Positions 17,413 through 26,304 of a stretch of DNA of 64,000 bases are shown piece after piece (the stretch's first letter is position 1; the number at the start of each line of letters is the position of its first letter). The notes beneath the pieces are model-generated. The model was not told the origin of the DNA. It made no database searches and saw only the letters and a list, made by a program, of their open reading frames with translations. Position numbers and translations under genes: made by a program. Where the stretch lies: the NCBI RefSeq assembly GCF_000427425.1, contig NZ_KE386493.1, forward strand, positions 70,711 through 134,710, read 5' to 3'. The stretch is from Caldanaerobius polysaccharolyticus DSM 13641 (lineage in GTDB: Bacteria; Bacillota; Thermoanaerobacteria; Thermoanaerobacterales; Caldanaerobiaceae).

Positions 17413-18426
17413 ATGGTAACAGATCTGACGCCATTAATGAAAAAGTACAATTTTGACCCTGTATCTGTTGGTATACCCCAGAAAGAAATGGACTCTTACA
17501 ACATTGACGGAAAATAATATGGCATTCCAATTTACGCTTACGTTTCAGTTTTGGCTTATAATAAAGACTTATTTGACAAAGCGGGATTGCCCTATCCGCC
17601 ATCCAGTTATGAGGATAAAAGCTGGACCTTTGACAAAATGGTCGATTACGCTAAAAAACTTACGATTCATTCAAAGGATCCGTCAAAAGCTCAATACGGT
17701 TTAAACTGGGCGTGGGGTAGCAATGATATGAACCCTATATATTTTGGAGCAAAAGTCTACTCGGATGACACGTGGACAAATGGGGGTAAACCGTCTCAGA
17801 ACTTTTTTGCCTCTCCTGATGTTACTAACGCCATCCAAAAAGTTGCAGACTTGATATGGAAAGACAAGGTGATGCCTTCACCGGCAACCTCACAGGCCCT
17901 GGCGAGTGGAAGCGATGTTTTTCTGACAGGTAAAGTTGCCATGGAAGCCCAGGGCGGATGGATACTGTCCAATGCTGGCAGTGTCAAATTTAAGATGGGG
18001 GTTGCGGCAATTCCTGTTGGCAACAATCCTAATGTAAGGGATGTTACATACGTAGATCCGTTGATAATTGTAAAAGGCAGCAAGCATCCTGATGAGGCAT
18101 TCCAATGGATAATGTACCTGCTGCAAAAGGATGTGCAGGAGAAATCCATAAAACTCAGCGGTGGTACACCTCCTGCTAATACCAATGCTTTGGATGCTTA
18201 TTATGCCAATTTCCCAACAATAAATAAGGATGACCTCAAAAACGTGGTAGAAGGTGGCTTGAAATACGGCATGGAATCTTATAATCATCTTATTGCAAAT
18301 TATTCTCAGATTATGACTATCGTAAATAATGAACTTAATCTAGTGTTAAACGGCAAAAAGAAAGCATCTGAGGTTACGCCAACTTTGCAGCAGAAACTAA
18401 ACGATTTCTTTAGCAAAAATAAATAA
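17413..18426 (+). pseudogene. Decayed sugar-binding protein of an ABC importer
   Basis: One frame from 17413 to 18426 reads as the C-terminal three quarters of a family-1 (MalE/UgpB-type) solute-binding protein: MVTDLTPLMKKYNFDP, then IYAYVSVLAYNKDLFDKAGLPYP, WTFDKMVDYAKKL and GKVAMEAQGGW. It is broken twice. The signal peptide and about the first hundred residues are absent, with the URO-D gene ending only 23 bases upstream, and an in-frame TAA at 17515-17517 interrupts GK_YGIPIYAY, a normally conserved stretch. No permease genes adjoin it. A 291-codon open frame remains downstream of the stop (from TTG 17551), but without an export signal it would not work as a binding protein. Confidence 0.85.
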
Positions 18427-18447
18427 TAAAAAATTGTCGTGTATAGT

Positions 18448-18490
18448 GAATATGCATAAACTCGTACTTGATACGAGTTTATGCATATTC
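18448..18490. other. Perfect 19-bp inverted repeat after the binding-protein pseudogene
   Basis: Arms 18448-18466 and 18472-18490 pair exactly with a 5-base loop (CTTGA). The following sequence, TTTGAATT, is a poor U-tract. It occupies the same relative place, just after a binding-protein gene, as the hairpin at 4384-4426, though the sequences differ. Confidence 0.8.
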
Positions 18491-18550
18491 TTTGAATTAT
18501 ATAGTGTGGTATAATAATATTAGATATTTGGAAGAGGGGAGGATAAAACA

Positions 18551-19879
18551 ATGTTTAAATTTCCAGAAGATTTTATATGGGGTACGGCTACGGCAGCGTA
18601 CCAGATAGAAGGGGCGGCTAATGAAGATGGCAGGGGTGAGTCTATTTGGGATAGGTTTTCCCATATACCGGGTAACGTATGGAACAATCAAAACGGCGAT
18701 GTGGCGTGTGATCACTACCACAGGTACAAAGAGGATGTGCAGATATTAAAAGATATGGGCGTCAAAGGTTACCGTTTTTCTATATCCTGGCCGCGAGTTA
18801 TACCCGAAGGAACAGGCAAGATAAACCAGAAGGGTGTTGATTTCTACAACGGTTTAATAGACGAATTGTTGAAATATAACATACAGCCTTTTGTCACATT
18901 GTACCATTGGGATCTACCTCAGGCTCTGCAGTACAAAGGAGGTTGGGCCAATCGCGACACCGCGGAGTATTTTGCCGACTACGCCAGTGAGATGTTTAGG
19001 CTGTTCGGCGATAGGGTTAAACACTGGATAACACATAATGAGCCGTGGTGTACATCGTTTTTAGGCCATGCAATCGGCGTCCATGCGCCTGGTATAAAAG
19101 ATTTTTCTACTGCATTACAGGTAGCACATAATGTGCTTTTATCTCATGGAAAGGCCGTGCAATATTTCAGGCAGGCTGGCAGAGGAGGGAAAATAGGTAT
19201 AACATTGAATCTTACTCCGGTGTACGCTGCCAGTGATAGAGAAGAAGATGTCAGGGCGGCTACAGTAGCCGACGGGTATTCTAACAGATGGTTTTTAGAT
19301 CCGGTATTTAAAGGACAGTATCCTGAAGATATGCTGAAGAATTTTGGGTCTTTTGCGAAGATACCTGACGTACAAGTGGGCGATATGAAGATCATATCTT
19401 CGCCTATGGATTTCTTGGGCGTTAACTACTACACGAGAAGCTTTGTCAAGTACAATCCTGATGCTCAGTTTGGCACTGAGTCGTTGAGACCTGATGGTCA
19501 GTACACAGAGATGGATTGGGAAGTATATCCTCAGGGGTTGTATGATTTACTCATGAGACTAAAGAAAGACTATGGCGATATAGACATTTACATAACAGAA
19601 AACGGTGCGGCATTCAAAGATGTGGTGGAGAACAATAGCGTTGACGACAGCGATAGGTTAAATTATTTAAAGATGCACTTTGAAAAAGCGGCTGAGGCTA
19701 TAAGGGATGGCGTTAAGCTAAAAGGTTATTTTGTATGGTCTTTAATGGACAATTTTGAATGGGCTCATGGGTACAGCAAGAGATTTGGCCTCATATACGT
19801 TGATTATGAGACTCAAAAGAGGATATGGAAGAAAAGCGCTTTGTGGTATAAGGATGTAATCGCAAATAATTCACTGTGA
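18551..19879 (+). CDS. GH1 beta-glucosidase
   Basis: 442 residues, usual length for bacterial GH1, no signal peptide. Start region FPEDFIWGTATAAYQIEG is the family N-terminal signature; acid/base Glu164 lies in THNEPW and nucleophile Glu350 in YITENG; the aglycone-side motif WSLMDNFEWAHGYSKRFGL is present. It hydrolyses beta-glucosides (cellobiose and, in many members, other beta-glycosides) in the cytoplasm. Beside a mannan locus it could process glucose-containing ends from glucomannan, an inference. ATG with GGGGAGGA; flanked by strong hairpins on both sides, so probably monocistronic. Confidence 0.95.
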   Translation: MFKFPEDFIWGTATAAYQIEGAANEDGRGESIWDRFSHIPGNVWNNQNGDVACDHYHRYKEDVQILKDMGVKGYRFSISWPRVIPEGTGKINQKGVDFYNGLIDELLKYNIQPFVTLYHWDLPQALQYKGGWANRDTAEYFADYASEMFRLFGDRVKHWITHNEPWCTSFLGHAIGVHAPGIKDFSTALQVAHNVLLSHGKAVQYFRQAGRGGKIGITLNLTPVYAASDREEDVRAATVADGYSNRWFLDPVFKGQYPEDMLKNFGSFAKIPDVQVGDMKIISSPMDFLGVNYYTRSFVKYNPDAQFGTESLRPDGQYTEMDWEVYPQGLYDLLMRLKKDYGDIDIYITENGAAFKDVVENNSVDDSDRLNYLKMHFEKAAEAIRDGVKLKGYFVWSLMDNFEWAHGYSKRFGLIYVDYETQKRIWKKSALWYKDVIANNSL

Positions 19880-19894
19880 TTTGTTTAATCGGCT

Positions 19895-19931
19895 TAGAGA
19901 AACCGTCTTCGATAAGAAGACGGTTTCTCTA
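19895..19931. terminator. Strong hairpin after the GH1 gene
   Basis: Sixteen-base-pair perfect stem (19895-19910 with 19916-19931), loop GATAA. It lies 16 bases after the stop codon and probably ends transcription, although the tail is not a clean U-run. Confidence 0.65.
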
Positions 19932-19957
19932 TTGGCAAACTCCATTTGTGCTTATGA

Positions 19958-19986
19958 TTGATTTTCATAATTGTTTATGCTACTAT
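19958..19986 (+). promoter_or_regulatory. Probable promoter of tRNA-Arg
   Basis: TTGATT (19958-19963), 17-base spacer, TACTAT (19981-19986), 14 bases before the tRNA 5' end. Confidence 0.5.
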
Positions 19987-20000
19987 ATAAAGTGGATAAT

Positions 20001-20073
20001 GCGCCTGTAGCTCAGTGGATAGAGCGTTTGGCTCCGGACCAAAAGGCCGCGGGTTCAACTCCTGCCAGGCGCA
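20001..20073 (+). tRNA. tRNA-Arg (anticodon CCG)
   Basis: Cloverleaf folds fully: acceptor GCGCCTG/CAGGCGC, D arm GCTC/GAGC, anticodon stem TTTGG/CCAAA around loop CTCCGGA (anticodon CCG, reads CGG), T arm with TTCAACT. Discriminator A; the CCA end is not encoded (next bases CTG). Confidence 0.95.
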
Positions 20074-20084
20074 CTGAATCCAGT

Positions 20085-20117
20085 ATCACTTGCCGAGGGA
20101 AGGCAGGTGATTTTTTT
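20085..20117 (+). terminator. Intrinsic terminator after tRNA-Arg
   Basis: Stem ATCACTTGCC with GGCAGGTGAT (one G-U pair), loop GAGGGA-like, followed by seven T. Confidence 0.9.
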
Positions 20118-20151
20118 ATATAAAGACTTAGAGCGCAACGTCCATGACTTA

Positions 20152-20160
20152 TGGTATAAT
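20152..20160 (+). promoter_or_regulatory. Extended -10 promoter for the MBL lipoprotein gene
   Basis: TGGTATAAT at 20152-20160 gives an extended -10 element; no convincing -35 upstream. It lies 33 bases before the start codon. Confidence 0.45.
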
Positions 20161-20192
20161 ATTCGTGGTGCGCAGAAAAGGAGATGATACGC

Positions 20193-21056
20193 ATGCACAT
20201 CAAGAAATGGTTGGCGTTGTTGGCAGCGATATTGATGTTGGGGTTGTCTGGTTGTACATCTTCTGTAGAGCAAAGCCCTGAAGTCCTCGCTAAGAAAGAG
20301 CTGGTGGTAAGCTATATAGATGTGGGGCAGGGTGACAGCATATTGGTTCAGGGACCATCAGGTAAGAACATGCTTATAGATGCGGGGATACCGGAAGAAG
20401 GGAGTAAAGTTGTCTCCTATTTGAAGAGCAGGGGCGTAAAAAAAATTGATGTTCTTGTAGCCACCCACCCTCATAGCGATCACATAGGAGGTATGCCTGA
20501 TGTCATTTACGCTTTTCCTGTAAACAAGGTTTACATGCCAAAGGTGGGCAATAATACATATTCGTATGAAAAATTGCTGGTAGCGATTAAGCGAAAAGGA
20601 CTTAAAGTGACCACAGCCAGGGCGGGTGTCAGCTTGGACTTGGGTAGTGGCGTGCAGGTGACGATTTTGGCTCCCAATAGTTCTCATTACGATGATCTTA
20701 ATGAATACAGCGCTGTTATAAAGTTACGATACGGAGATACTTCTTTTTTGTTTGAAGGAGATGCCGGCGCTATATCAGAAAAGGAGATGTTGAAGCTGGG
20801 GTACGATCTCAAAGCTGATGTCTTGAAAGTAGGGCACCATGGAAGCGCTTATTCTACTTCTATGGCGTTTTTAGAAGCGGTAAGCCCTAGGTATGCTGTT
20901 ATATCGGTAGGCAGGTACAATGACTATGGGCACCCTGCTAGGGTTACATTGAACAGACTAAGGAGCCAGGGTGTGGCTATCTATCGAACAGATGAAAAAG
21001 GGACAATTATAGCCTTTAGTGACGGAAAGGATATTTCTTTCACTTTTGAGAAATAA
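20193..21056 (+). CDS. MBL-fold lipoprotein (ComEC C-terminal-domain type)
   Basis: 287 residues from ATG 20193, which is 9 bases after AAAGGAG; an in-frame ATG at 20184 abuts that site. A lipoprotein signal (LGLSGC) places it outside the membrane. The metallo-beta-lactamase fold is complete: YIDVGQGDSILV, metal ligands in THPHSDH, LFEGDAG, and KVGHHGS. The closest relatives in layout are the soluble C-terminal domain of ComEC and the ComE-operon-like hydrolases, thought to act on nucleic acids or phosphodiesters. A separate ComEC gene is present at 27238. Substrate is unknown. Confidence 0.9.
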   Translation: MHIKKWLALLAAILMLGLSGCTSSVEQSPEVLAKKELVVSYIDVGQGDSILVQGPSGKNMLIDAGIPEEGSKVVSYLKSRGVKKIDVLVATHPHSDHIGGMPDVIYAFPVNKVYMPKVGNNTYSYEKLLVAIKRKGLKVTTARAGVSLDLGSGVQVTILAPNSSHYDDLNEYSAVIKLRYGDTSFLFEGDAGAISEKEMLKLGYDLKADVLKVGHHGSAYSTSMAFLEAVSPRYAVISVGRYNDYGHPARVTLNRLRSQGVAIYRTDEKGTIIAFSDGKDISFTFEK

Positions 21057-21064
21057 TTGTTGTG

Positions 21065-21093
21065 TTGAACAAATGCTAGTTTTGTGGTAAGAT
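21065..21093 (+). promoter_or_regulatory. Probable promoter for lspA
   Basis: TTGAAC (21065-21070), 17-base spacer, TAAGAT (21088-21093) with an extended-type TGG in front; 33 bases before the lspA start. Confidence 0.5.
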
Positions 21094-21125
21094 TATGCTA
21101 AATGTAGTATGAGTGGGGGCATTTT

Positions 21126-21569
21126 ATGTTAGAACTGCTTATAGTGGTATCTATTGTAGTGCTGGATCAGCTGACGAAGTATTTTGCACAGGTGTATTTA
21201 AAACCTATTAATACATTTCCTCTCATTAAAAATTTTTTTCACCTTACATACGTGGAAAACCGCGGAGCGGCTTTTGGAATACTGCAAAATCAACTATGGT
21301 TTTTTATAATCATAACGATTATGGCGGGTTTTGCCCTTATGTACTTGATGATTTCGGTGCCTGAAAGAAACAGGCATATAAGATTGATTTTAGCAATGAT
21401 ACTGGGCGGGGCTATAGGTAATTTTATCGACCGCATAAGGTTAGGCTACGTGGTGGATTTTCTGGATTTTAAAGTGTGGTCTTACATTTTCAATATAGCT
21501 GATTCATTTATCGTAATCGGTGCCATACTATTATGTACTATGATACTGTTTGGGAAGGAAAATCAATGA
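21126..21569 (+). CDS. lspA: Lipoprotein signal peptidase (signal peptidase II)
   Basis: 147 residues, four membrane helices. Family blocks are all present: LDQLTKY (residues 13-19), VENRGAAFG (43-51), GNFIDR (98-103) and VVDFLDF, FNIADS (122-127). The catalytic aspartates should be Asp102 and Asp126. It removes signal peptides from diacylglyceryl-modified prolipoproteins, such as the two lipoproteins encoded earlier in the window. The stop overlaps the start of the pseudouridine synthase gene (ATGA), a common lspA-rluD pairing. Confidence 0.97.
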   Translation: MLELLIVVSIVVLDQLTKYFAQVYLKPINTFPLIKNFFHLTYVENRGAAFGILQNQLWFFIIITIMAGFALMYLMISVPERNRHIRLILAMILGGAIGNFIDRIRLGYVVDFLDFKVWSYIFNIADSFIVIGAILLCTMILFGKENQ

Positions 21570-22510
21570 TTAAGAATGAAATAGCTGGGATATACGATAT
21601 AAAAGCTGATGCGGATGGTGTAAGGCTGGATAATTTTTTAGCTCAAAAAATTGATGGCGTATCTCGCTCTTATATAAAAAAATTAATAGATGAAGGCCGC
21701 GTTAAAGTAAATGGCCTTGTAACCAAACCTAGTTATAGGATTAAAAAATGCGATCAAATCATGGTCGATATACCTGAACCTCAAGAATTGAGAATTGATC
21801 CTGAAGCCATACCGCTGGATATACTCTACGAAGATGATCATATTATCGCAATTAATAAACCCCAGGGAATGGTGGTACATCCTGCTCCGGGAAACTACAG
21901 CGGCACAGTGGTCAATGCGCTACTTTACCATTGTGGCAATAGCTTATCGGGTATAAACGGGATCATAAGACCTGGTATTGTGCATAGATTAGATAAAGAT
22001 ACCTCTGGTGTTATGCTGGTGGCTAAAAGCAATGAGGCCCATGTGGAATTGGCTCAACAGATAAAAAGAAGGGAGATAAAAAAGATATACAACGCCATCG
22101 TGCTGGGAAACGTAAAAGAAGAAAAAGGTGTCATTGATGCGCCTATAGGGAGGCATCCTATTGATAGGAAAAAGATGGCGGTTGTAGAGGGTGGAAGAAA
22201 TGCTATAACGCACTTTACTGTGCTGGAGCGATTTGGCGACTATACTTATGTGGAAGCCCGAATTGAAACAGGGAGGACTCATCAAATAAGGGTGCACTTT
22301 GCTTATATAAAGCACCCTGTGCTGGGCGATGCTGTCTATGGACCAAAGAGACAGCCGTTTAATTTAAAGGGACAAGTATTACATGCCAAGCTTGTGGGTT
22401 TTGTGCATCCTATCAATAAAGTGTACATGGAAATTGAAGCTCCGCTGCCGCCTTATTTTGAACAGCTGTTGCAAAAACTAAGGAGGACAAGTGGATTCCA
22501 TAATATGTAA
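21566..22510 (+). CDS. Pseudouridine synthase, RluA/RluD family
   Basis: 314 residues from ATG 21566, which overlaps the lspA stop as ATGA and has GGAAGG upstream; an earlier in-frame ATG at 21533 lies well inside lspA. An S4 RNA-binding domain (about 15-75, RLDNFLAQKIDGVSRSYIKKLI) precedes the catalytic domain with HRLDKDTSG, whose Asp143 is the catalytic residue. Members convert uridine to pseudouridine in 23S rRNA helix 69 (RluD) or other sites; the target here is not decided by sequence. Confidence 0.95.
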   Translation: MIKNEIAGIYDIKADADGVRLDNFLAQKIDGVSRSYIKKLIDEGRVKVNGLVTKPSYRIKKCDQIMVDIPEPQELRIDPEAIPLDILYEDDHIIAINKPQGMVVHPAPGNYSGTVVNALLYHCGNSLSGINGIIRPGIVHRLDKDTSGVMLVAKSNEAHVELAQQIKRREIKKIYNAIVLGNVKEEKGVIDAPIGRHPIDRKKMAVVEGGRNAITHFTVLERFGDYTYVEARIETGRTHQIRVHFAYIKHPVLGDAVYGPKRQPFNLKGQVLHAKLVGFVHPINKVYMEIEAPLPPYFEQLLQKLRRTSGFHNM

Positions 22511-22524
22511 ATGGGGGTAATACA

Positions 22525-24201
22525 GTGAAGGTATACAAAGGTATTGGTGTTTCCCCGGGAATTGCCATTGGTAAGGTTTATGTGTATTCTCATAAATACG
22601 TAAATGCGCGTCCTGAGAAGATTTCGAGTGTAAAAGCAGAACTTAAGAAATTTGAAGCGGCATTGAAGACGTCAAAAAGGCAGATAAAAAAGCTGAGCGC
22701 AAAGATATCCAGGCATTTAAAAAAAGAAGATTCCAAGATAATAGCCATACAGATGCATTTTTTAGAAGACGAAGTATTTGTAGAGAAAGTGACGCGCGCT
22801 ATAAACGGCGGTAAATCAGCGGTGGAATCGGTAAGAGAAGTCCTGCAAGAGTACGAAGAGATGCTTTTGAAAAGCGAAGACGAGTATTTTAAAGACCGTT
22901 CACTGGATATTAAAGATGTAGGTTATAGGATAATAAGCAATATATTGGGGATTAAAAATGAGCTGGAGTTTATAGATAAGGACGTCATTCTTGTGGCCAA
23001 TGATCTTACGCCTTCGGATACCGCTCTTTTAGACAAATCAAAAGTGCTGGGTATAGTTACGGATTCTGGAGGTCTTACATCTCATACGGCAATACTGGCT
23101 AGGGCATTGGGCATTCCTGCAATTATCGGTCTAAAAGATTTTTCTTTAAATGTGCGTGAAGGTGATGAAGTGATCATCGACTCTGAAAACGCAACTGTTA
23201 TATTAAACCCTGACGACACTACAAAGGCTTATTACTTGGGGAAAAAGCAAGAGTACGAGGACAGAAAGAAGGAAATATTGGCCTTAAAAGACATAAAAGC
23301 CATCACCAGAGACGGGGTATCGGTAACCATTGACGCCAATATAGGTGCTCCGGAGGAGGTAACAAAAGCTATTGAATATGGTGCAGAAGGGATAGGGCTT
23401 TTCAGGACTGAATTTCTGTATATAAATAGATTTGAGTTACCTTCGGAGGAAGAGCAGTTTGAGGCGTACAGTTATGTGGTAAAGGCTATGAAAGGTAAGC
23501 CTGTCGTCATAAGGACTTTTGACATAGGTGGTGACAAAGATTTCCCTTATCTGGGCTTAAAAAAAGAGAGCAATCCTTATTTAGGCATGAGGGGTTTGAG
23601 GTTTAGCCTGGCGAATATCCCCATGTTTATAACCCAGCTAAAGGCTATATTGAGGGCCAGCGCTTATGGGCCTGTGAGTATACTTTTTCCCATGGTTTCA
23701 GATGTGAAAGAAGTCATAAAATCTAAAGACATTCTTCAGCAGGTAAAGGATGAGTTGATTCAAGAGAGAAGAGATTTTGATAAAGATGTAAAGATAGGTA
23801 TAATGATAGAAGTGCCATCTACGGCACTGACTGTAGAAAATTTTATAGGTATCGCGGATTTTTTCAGCATAGGTACTAATGACCTGACTCAGTATACCCT
23901 GGCTGTTGACCGTTCCAATGAAAATGTGGCTGATTACTATATTCCGCTCCACCCATCGGTTATCAAGTTGATAGGTATGGTACAGGAGGTTGCGAAAAAA
24001 AACGGCAAGAAATTGAGCTTGTGCGGTGAGCTGGCTGCTTTTAAAGAAGGCATACCTGTGCTTTTAAAACAGGGAATCAGGGTATACAGCATGAGTCCTG
24101 CCAGTATACCTGAGGTAAAAAAGTATATAAGAGAAATAACCCTGGAGGGGAAAAACATCCCCGATGGCTTTCACCAAGGTGAGGTTGACGGTGGGTTATA
24201 A
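22525..24201 (+). CDS. ptsP: Phosphoenolpyruvate-protein phosphotransferase (PTS enzyme I)
   Basis: 558 residues from a GTG start after a GGGGG site. N-terminal HPr-binding helical region, phospho-histidine His187 in [12 protein letters not shown], and a PEP-utilising TIM barrel with [27 protein letters not shown] and the catalytic cysteine in LCGELAA. It passes phosphate from PEP to HPr. No HPr or enzyme II gene is in the window. Its TAA stop abuts the stop of ldh on the other strand (24196-24201 reads TTATAA), leaving no room for a terminator between the two. Confidence 0.95.
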   Translation: MKVYKGIGVSPGIAIGKVYVYSHKYVNARPEKISSVKAELKKFEAALKTSKRQIKKLSAKISRHLKKEDSKIIAIQMHFLEDEVFVEKVTRAINGGKSAVESVREVLQEYEEMLLKSEDEYFKDRSLDIKDVGYRIISNILGIKNELEFIDKDVILVANDLTPSDTALLDKSKVLGIVTDSGGLTSHTAILARALGIPAIIGLKDFSLNVREGDEVIIDSENATVILNPDDTTKAYYLGKKQEYEDRKKEILALKDIKAITRDGVSVTIDANIGAPEEVTKAIEYGAEGIGLFRTEFLYINRFELPSEEEQFEAYSYVVKAMKGKPVVIRTFDIGGDKDFPYLGLKKESNPYLGMRGLRFSLANIPMFITQLKAILRASAYGPVSILFPMVSDVKEVIKSKDILQQVKDELIQERRDFDKDVKIGIMIEVPSTALTVENFIGIADFFSIGTNDLTQYTLAVDRSNENVADYYIPLHPSVIKLIGMVQEVAKKNGKKLSLCGELAAFKEGIPVLLKQGIRVYSMSPASIPEVKKYIREITLEGKNIPDGFHQGEVDGGL

Positions 24202-25146
24202 TTCCAGGGTCGAGGCTATCTCTTTTAAGGTCATAGCGGATTTATTTAGTAATGCTATCTCGTCGTCTTTTAGAGGCATTTCCAGTACCCTTTTGATGCC
24301 TGTGTTTCCCACTACAGAGGGCAAGCTAAGGCATATATCATCTATACCGTACTGGCCTTTTATGAGGCTTGAAACGGTGAGGATAGAATTTTCGTCTCTA
24401 AGGATGCACTCCACAATCCTCCTTACGGCAAGGGCTACGGCATAGTAGGTAGCGGTTTTGCGCTCAATGATCTTATACGCTGCGTTTCTTACCTCGTCAA
24501 CAATTGCCTCTTTCTCTTTGCGGTCACAACCTTTGGCGCATAAATTGCAGTATTCAGTAAAAGGAGATCCTGCCACGTTGGTAAGACTCCACGCAGCCAC
24601 TTCGGTATCCCCGTGTTCTCCGACTATGTATGCGTGGACGTTTCGTGGGTCTATGCCGCATAGCTTTCCCAAAAGGAATCTAAACCTGGAGCTGTCCAGG
24701 ACGGTACCTGATCCTATGACCTGGTTTGAAGGTAGACCTGAAACCTTTAATGTCACATAAGTCAATATGTCTACAGGGTTGGTGACGATGAGGTAAATGG
24801 CTTTATCGTTGTATTTCACCAACTGCGGTACCATTTCTTTAAATATGGCCGTGTTTTTCTTGACCAGATCTAATCTAGTCTCTCCTGGTTTTTGATTTGC
24901 CCCTGCTGTTATTATGATAATTTCTGCTCCACTGCATGCCGAATAGTCGCCGTTGTATACCTCTGCAGGCGGTATAAACGCCATGCCGTGATTTATGTCC
25001 ATTGCCTCTCCTTCCGCCTTTTTAGCATTTACATCTATGAGGGCTATTTCAGGGGCGATCCCACTTAGTGCCAGGGCAAAGGCTGTGGTTGAACCCACAA
25101 ATCCAGTTCCTACTATAGCTATTTTGTGCGATACTATTGCTTCCAT
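24196..25146 (-). CDS. ldh: L-lactate dehydrogenase
   Basis: 316 residues from the ATG at complement 25146, preceded by AAAGGAGTG; an upstream in-frame ATG at 25191 lacks such a site. Rossmann motif GTGFVGST (13-20), active-site loop [11 protein letters not shown] with Gln85, which favours pyruvate over oxaloacetate, TNPVD, and catalytic His178 in GEHGDTE. Reduces pyruvate to lactate with NADH as a fermentation end step; family members are often activated by fructose 1,6-bisphosphate. Convergent with ptsP, with abutting stop codons. Confidence 0.96.
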   Translation of the reverse strand: MEAIVSHKIAIVGTGFVGSTTAFALALSGIAPEIALIDVNAKKAEGEAMDINHGMAFIPPAEVYNGDYSACSGAEIIIITAGANQKPGETRLDLVKKNTAIFKEMVPQLVKYNDKAIYLIVTNPVDILTYVTLKVSGLPSNQVIGSGTVLDSSRFRFLLGKLCGIDPRNVHAYIVGEHGDTEVAAWSLTNVAGSPFTEYCNLCAKGCDRKEKEAIVDEVRNAAYKIIERKTATYYAVALAVRRIVECILRDENSILTVSSLIKGQYGIDDICLSLPSVVGNTGIKRVLEMPLKDDEIALLNKSAMTLKEIASTLEL

Positions 25147-25215
25147 TTTTTCACTCCTTTTGAATTTAGTTTTACTTATAGTATACCACAACGAACCGCC
25201 GATTCCATCATCTTC

Positions 25216-25244
25216 TTGACAGGGGTGTGTACATCTGTTATGAT
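25216..25244 (+). promoter_or_regulatory. SigA promoter of the aminotransferase gene
   Basis: TTGACA (25216-25221), 17-base spacer, TATGAT (25239-25244), 41 bases before the TTG start; in the divergent gap between ldh and ilvE. Confidence 0.8.
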
Positions 25245-25285
25245 AAAATTTAATTAATATTTTTTATATTTTGGAGGGGAGATAA

Positions 25286-26158
25286 TTGAAGGTATATTTA
25301 AACGGCGAATTTGTGGAGAAACAGGATGCTAAAGTATCGGTTTTTGATCACGGTTATCTTTATGGCGATGGAGTTTTTGAGGGCATTAGGGCTTACAATG
25401 GCGTGATTTTCAGGCTGGATGAGCATATTGATAGATTGTATTATGGCGCAAAGGCCATAATGTTGAACATACCTTTGAGCAAAGAAGAGATGAAAGCGGC
25501 AGTGGTGGAGACCGTGAGGCGCAACAACCTTTACGACGCGTACATAAGGTTGGTGGTGTCAAGGGGTGAAGGGGATCTGGGATTGGACCCCCGCAAGTGT
25601 CCTAAACCTACTATTGTTATAATAGCTGATTCTATACAGCTTTACTCCAAAGAACTTTATGAAAAAGGCATGAAAGCGATGACCACTTATATGAGGAGAA
25701 ATTCACCTGCTGCACTGGACCCTCAGATAAAATCCCTCAATTATCTCAACAACATACTGGCGAAATTGGAAGCTAATATGTGCGGTTACGCTGAGGCCAT
25801 ACTTTTAAACGATAGAGGTTATGTAGCGGAATGCACAGGGGATAACATCTTTATAGTGAAAGATGGCGTGTTGATAACCCCTCCGGTGACTATAGCGGCA
25901 TTGGGAGGTATAACTCGAAAGACGGTTATAGAAATAGCTGAGCAGCAAGGAATAAAAGTAGAAGAAAGGGAATTCACGCTGTACAACCTGTATAACGCCG
26001 ACGAGTGCTTCTTGACAGGTACGGCAGCGGAAGCCATACCTGTGGTGGAGATAGATGGAAGGGTCATAGGAGACGGCAAGCCTGGTCCCATTACGAAGCA
26101 GATTTTAAAGGCCTTTGCTGAAATAGTTGATAAAAAGGGTACAAGAGTATACGATTGA
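25286..26158 (+). CDS. ilvE: Branched-chain amino acid aminotransferase (class IV)
   Basis: 290 residues from a TTG start behind GGAGGGGA. Class IV PLP fold: SVFDHGYLYGDGVFEGIRAYNG at the start, PLP lysine Lys149 in QIKSLNYLNNILAKLEA, and ECTGDNIFIVKDG. The FEGIRAYNG form is that of branched-chain aminotransferases rather than D-amino acid transaminases. It transfers amino groups between glutamate and the keto acids of leucine, isoleucine and valine. No other ilv or leu gene is nearby; a terminator follows, so it is a one-gene unit. Confidence 0.9.
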   Translation: MKVYLNGEFVEKQDAKVSVFDHGYLYGDGVFEGIRAYNGVIFRLDEHIDRLYYGAKAIMLNIPLSKEEMKAAVVETVRRNNLYDAYIRLVVSRGEGDLGLDPRKCPKPTIVIIADSIQLYSKELYEKGMKAMTTYMRRNSPAALDPQIKSLNYLNNILAKLEANMCGYAEAILLNDRGYVAECTGDNIFIVKDGVLITPPVTIAALGGITRKTVIEIAEQQGIKVEEREFTLYNLYNADECFLTGTAAEAIPVVEIDGRVIGDGKPGPITKQILKAFAEIVDKKGTRVYD

Positions 26159-26167
26159 TAGCCTTTG

Positions 26168-26208
26168 AAAAGAGCACATACAAAGACAGAAAATGTGCTC
26201 TTTTTTTA
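26168..26208 (+). terminator. Intrinsic terminator after ilvE
   Basis: Twelve-base-pair stem AAAAGAGCACAT with ATGTGCTCTTTT (26168-26179 and 26193-26204), then further T residues. Confidence 0.9.
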
Positions 26209-26246
26209 ATTTTCAAAAAATACATATTTATTTTTTGGCCTGTGTA

Positions 26247-26255
26247 TGTTATAAT
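26247..26255 (+). promoter_or_regulatory. Extended -10 promoter for the small stress-type gene
   Basis: TGTTATAAT at 26247-26255, an extended -10; the -35 (TTTATT, 17 bases upstream) is weak. It lies 50 bases before the start at 26305. Confidence 0.5.
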
Positions 26256-26304
26256 ATATGCAACAGCAAGTTTAACGTTTTCTCTTAGAGGAGGAACCTA
26301 CTTT

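Noticed and set aside
20012-20203. Minus-strand frame ending in RLAGVEPAAFWSGAKRSIH
   Set aside because: It is the antisense translation of tRNA-Arg, a well-known false gene pattern.
26155-26304. 50-codon N-terminal extension of the small gene at 26305
   Set aside because: This stretch contains the ilvE terminator and a promoter; the ribosome site points to ATG 26305.
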